Assembly: GCA_902622575.1 (NCBI GenBank)
Contig: CACNQJ010000007.1
Coordinates: 1-64,000, forward strand
Direction of reading: 5' to 3'
DNA length: 64,000 nt
DNA from: an uncultured Bacteroidota bacterium
GTDB lineage: Bacteria > Bacteroidota > Bacteroidia > Flavobacteriales > Flavobacteriaceae
Shown here: in pieces, positions 62,136 to 64,000 of the stretch
How positions within the stretch are numbered: the first letter of the stretch is position 1
Layout: every line of letters starts with the position of its first letter
Program-made: the position numbers and the translations under genes
Notes under the pieces: generated by a model
What the model saw: only the letters and a program-made list of their open reading frames with translations
Database searches by the model: none
Told to the model about the DNA's origin: nothing

Positions 62136-63509
62136 ATGACATTAATAAGCTCTATATCGGGAATAAGAGGCACTGTAAACGGTTTAAATTCTCAAAACTT
62201 AACTCCAATTGATGTTGTAAAATATGCAAGTGCGTATGGTTCATGGATAAATAATAAAAATGAGGGTAAACCAAAAACAATTGTAGTCGGAAGAGATGGT
62301 AGAATTTCAGGGCAAACTATTTTAGAATTAGTAAAATCAACTCTAATCTCTATGGGAATAAATATCATAGATACTGGATTATCTACGACGCCCACAACAC
62401 AAATAATAATTCAAGAGAGACGAGCTGATGGAGGAATTATTTTGACTGCGAGTCATAACCCAAAAAACTGGAATGCATTAAAATTATTTAATTCAAATGG
62501 TGAATTTTTGTCAGGAAAACAAGCTACTGAAATATTTAATATTGTTGAGGATGGAGAGTTTAAATTCAAAAAAGAAGATGATTATGGTAAGTTAACTATC
62601 CTGAATGATGCTTTCAAAATTCATATTGATGAGGTAAAAAAACTCAATATAATTAACCTTGAGGGAATTAAAAATAAAAAATTCACTGTTGTAGTGGATG
62701 GAATTAATTCAAGTGGAGGAATAATTATACCTCAACTCTTGCATGAGCTTGGTGTTTCAACAGTTCAAATAAATTGTATTCCTGATGGAAATTTTTCTCA
62801 CAACCCTGAGCCGCTAGATAAAAATCTATCGGAATTAAAGAATGTTGTCATAAGAGAAAAAGCTGACTTAGGAATTGCAGTTGACCCAGACGTTGACAGG
62901 TTGGTATTTGTATGTGAAAATGGACATTTATTTGGTGAAGAAAACACAATAGTTGCTTGTGCTGATTATGTTTTATCAAAATCAAAGGGAACAACTGTAT
63001 CCAATATGTCATCTTCCATGGCATTGGAAATTATTACAAAAAAATACGGATGTGATTATCACAGCTCAAAAGTTGGTGAAATAAATGTTGTTGAAAAAAT
63101 GAAAGAAGTTAATGCGATAATTGGAGGAGAGGGTAATGGTGGAGTTATTTATCCTGAAAGTCACTACGGCAGGGATGCTTTGGTAGGTATAGTATTATTT
63201 CTTTCCCACATTTCTGAATTAAATATTAAAGTTTCTCAGCTTATGGATCATTACCCAACATTTGTTATGATAAAAGACAAGATTGAGTTAGATGAAAAAT
63301 TCGATTTTATTGAATTAGAAGAAAAATTAAGATTTGTATACAAATCCGAAAAAATTGATGATCGTGATGGAATAAAAATTCAATTCGAAGATTCTTGGAT
63401 ACATATAAGAAAATCGAATACTGAACCTATTATTAGAATTTACACTGAGGCTAAATCAGAATCTGATTGTAAAAAAATAATAACTGATTTTAAGAAATTA
63501 ATTAGTTAG
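62136..63509 (+). CDS. glmM: phosphoglucosamine mutase
   Basis: 457-residue alpha-D-phosphohexomutase, probably interconverting glucosamine-6- and -1-phosphate for peptidoglycan and LPS. The N-terminal SISGIRGTVNG is near residue 5. The phosphoserine loop TASHNP has its active Ser at residue 106. The magnesium-binding DPDVDR is near residue 251, sugar-specificity GGEGNGGV near residue 330, and the phosphate-binding RKSNTEPIIRIYTEA near the C-terminus. GlmM is favoured over phosphomannomutase by overall resemblance, with some uncertainty. The end overlaps the convergent acyltransferase gene by 8 bases. Confidence 0.87.
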   Translation: MTLISSISGIRGTVNGLNSQNLTPIDVVKYASAYGSWINNKNEGKPKTIVVGRDGRISGQTILELVKSTLISMGINIIDTGLSTTPTTQIIIQERRADGGIILTASHNPKNWNALKLFNSNGEFLSGKQATEIFNIVEDGEFKFKKEDDYGKLTILNDAFKIHIDEVKKLNIINLEGIKNKKFTVVVDGINSSGGIIIPQLLHELGVSTVQINCIPDGNFSHNPEPLDKNLSELKNVVIREKADLGIAVDPDVDRLVFVCENGHLFGEENTIVACADYVLSKSKGTTVSNMSSSMALEIITKKYGCDYHSSKVGEINVVEKMKEVNAIIGGEGNGGVIYPESHYGRDALVGIVLFLSHISELNIKVSQLMDHYPTFVMIKDKIELDEKFDFIELEEKLRFVYKSEKIDDRDGIKIQFEDSWIHIRKSNTEPIIRIYTEAKSESDCKKIITDFKKLIS

Positions 63510-64000
63510 TCTTTCTATGCTTAAATCTATTGTGAGTCCACAAATAATATATTGGGTTCTCTATGATTTGCTCCTCAACTAATTTTAAATACTTTTCTGT
63601 AATTTCAAAATCATCATAATCATTAGGCTTATCAGCTATTAGTTCAATATTCATTTCATAACGTCCTCTTCTAGGTTTAGTCATTTTCCCAAAAACAACA
63701 GGCAAATCAAGCTTTTTTGCCAACCTCTCGGATCCTGTAAAAACCGGAACTTTGATTCCAAGAAATTTTGACCAATAATTTTTAGATCTGATCTGTGGTG
63801 ATTGATCTGCAACTAGTCCATACAAAAATTTTTTGTTTGAGGTTTCTAAATTTATAATATCATCTATTGCAGAATACCTTGGTATCAAATTCAAGTTATG
63901 TTTAGTTCTTGAGTCAAAAATAACTTTTTCAAACGCCTTATCTTTTAATGGAGTATAAACAGCACATATTTTATGTTTTAGATAATAGTCTAATGCGACA
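63502..64000 (-). CDS. LpxL/HtrB-type lysophospholipid (lipid A) acyltransferase, partial
   Basis: C-terminal 165 or so residues; the reading frame stays open to the window edge, so the start is outside. The family's ICAVYTPLKDKAFEK segment lies near the edge, followed by the RYSAIDDI, VADQSPQ, and VPVFTGSERLAKKLDLPVVFGKMT stretches, with a C-terminal PIYYLWTHNRFKHRK typical of Bacteroidota LpxL/HtrB-like enzymes (adds a secondary acyl chain to lipid A in the inner membrane). The catalytic HxxxxD region lies beyond the window. The 3' end overlaps glmM by 8 bases. Confidence 0.88.
   Translation of the reverse strand, partial: VALDYYLKHKICAVYTPLKDKAFEKVIFDSRTKHNLNLIPRYSAIDDIINLETSNKKFLYGLVADQSPQIRSKNYWSKFLGIKVPVFTGSERLAKKLDLPVVFGKMTKPRRGRYEMNIELIADKPNDYDDFEITEKYLKLVEEQIIENPIYYLWTHNRFKHRKTN

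Noticed and set aside
1-64000. Search for mobile elements, CRISPR arrays, prophage, biosynthetic clusters and riboswitches
   Set aside because: No transposase, integrase, repeat-spacer pattern, phage gene, assembly-line enzyme or known riboswitch consensus was seen; spacers are nearly all below 105 bases.

Overview
This window looks like a piece of a streamlined, very AT-rich genome of a marine-type Bacteroidota (Flavobacteriales). The evidence is a bacteroidete-style small SRP RNA, promoter -7 boxes of the TAnnTTTG type instead of TATAAT, almost no Shine-Dalgarno sequences, a fused E1 alpha/beta 2-oxoacid dehydrogenase, a DHBP synthase carrying a dead GTP cyclohydrolase II tail, and several typical flavobacterial gene pairs (ftsK-lolA-lptF-ribB, holA opposite an HsdR_N protein, LOG-uvrA). 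I count 51 protein genes (two cut by the window edges), one tRNA and one SRP RNA. No gene-free stretch exceeds about 105 bases. I see no mobile element, CRISPR array, prophage, rRNA or clear pseudogene. The content is mostly housekeeping; the interest lies in how the genes are packed and in a few odd proteins.

Layout. 1-2631 (-): arginase, ornithine aminotransferase and a short asparaginase, an amino-acid nitrogen release group, followed by tRNA-Ser(UGA). 2842-10527: a TSUP exporter, then a minus-strand operon nhaC-ftsK-lolA-lptF-ribB. 10627-19805: lpdA, an ArgE/DapE-like deacetylase, pabB-tilS-dsbD, a nitroreductase and an aldehyde dehydrogenase. 19910-26859 (+): the branched-chain amino acid operon ilvD-ilvB-ilvN-ilvC, ending in a GapN-like dehydrogenase. 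26860-36207: dnaN, SAM hydrolase, phoH-purC, the minus-strand set gfo-yggS-exonuclease-miaA, pcm, smpB and glyA. 36197-41451: glutaminyl cyclase lipoprotein, SRP RNA, SDR, transaldolase-like fsa, a lipoprotein and an ABC-F ATPase. 41448-50219: pheT, recG, a UvrD-type helicase, an OmpA lipoprotein and a glycosyltransferase. 50216-64000: HsdR_N protein, holA, fused E1, a protease-like/beta-barrel protein, LOG, uvrA, ggt, glmM and the end of an LpxL-type acyltransferase.

How it works together. DNA replication and repair genes (dnaN, holA, recG, uvrA, the UvrD-type helicase, ftsK) and translation genes (pheT, tilS, miaA, smpB, SRP RNA, tRNA-Ser) are interleaved with envelope genes (lptF, lolA, ompA, glmM, lpxL). 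The ilv operon ends with a probable NADPH-producing enzyme beside the NADPH-consuming IlvC.

Main points for a second look: (1) -7 boxes placed only 4-9 nt before many start codons, suggesting widespread leaderless mRNAs; (2) four convergent gene pairs that each share one TTAA as both stop codons; (3) an ABC-F protein in which every motif of one ATP site is degenerate; (4) a protease-like domain without HExxH fused to an outer-membrane barrel; (5) a terminator-like hairpin in the ilvD leader; (6) divergent genes whose start codons overlap in a single CATG.
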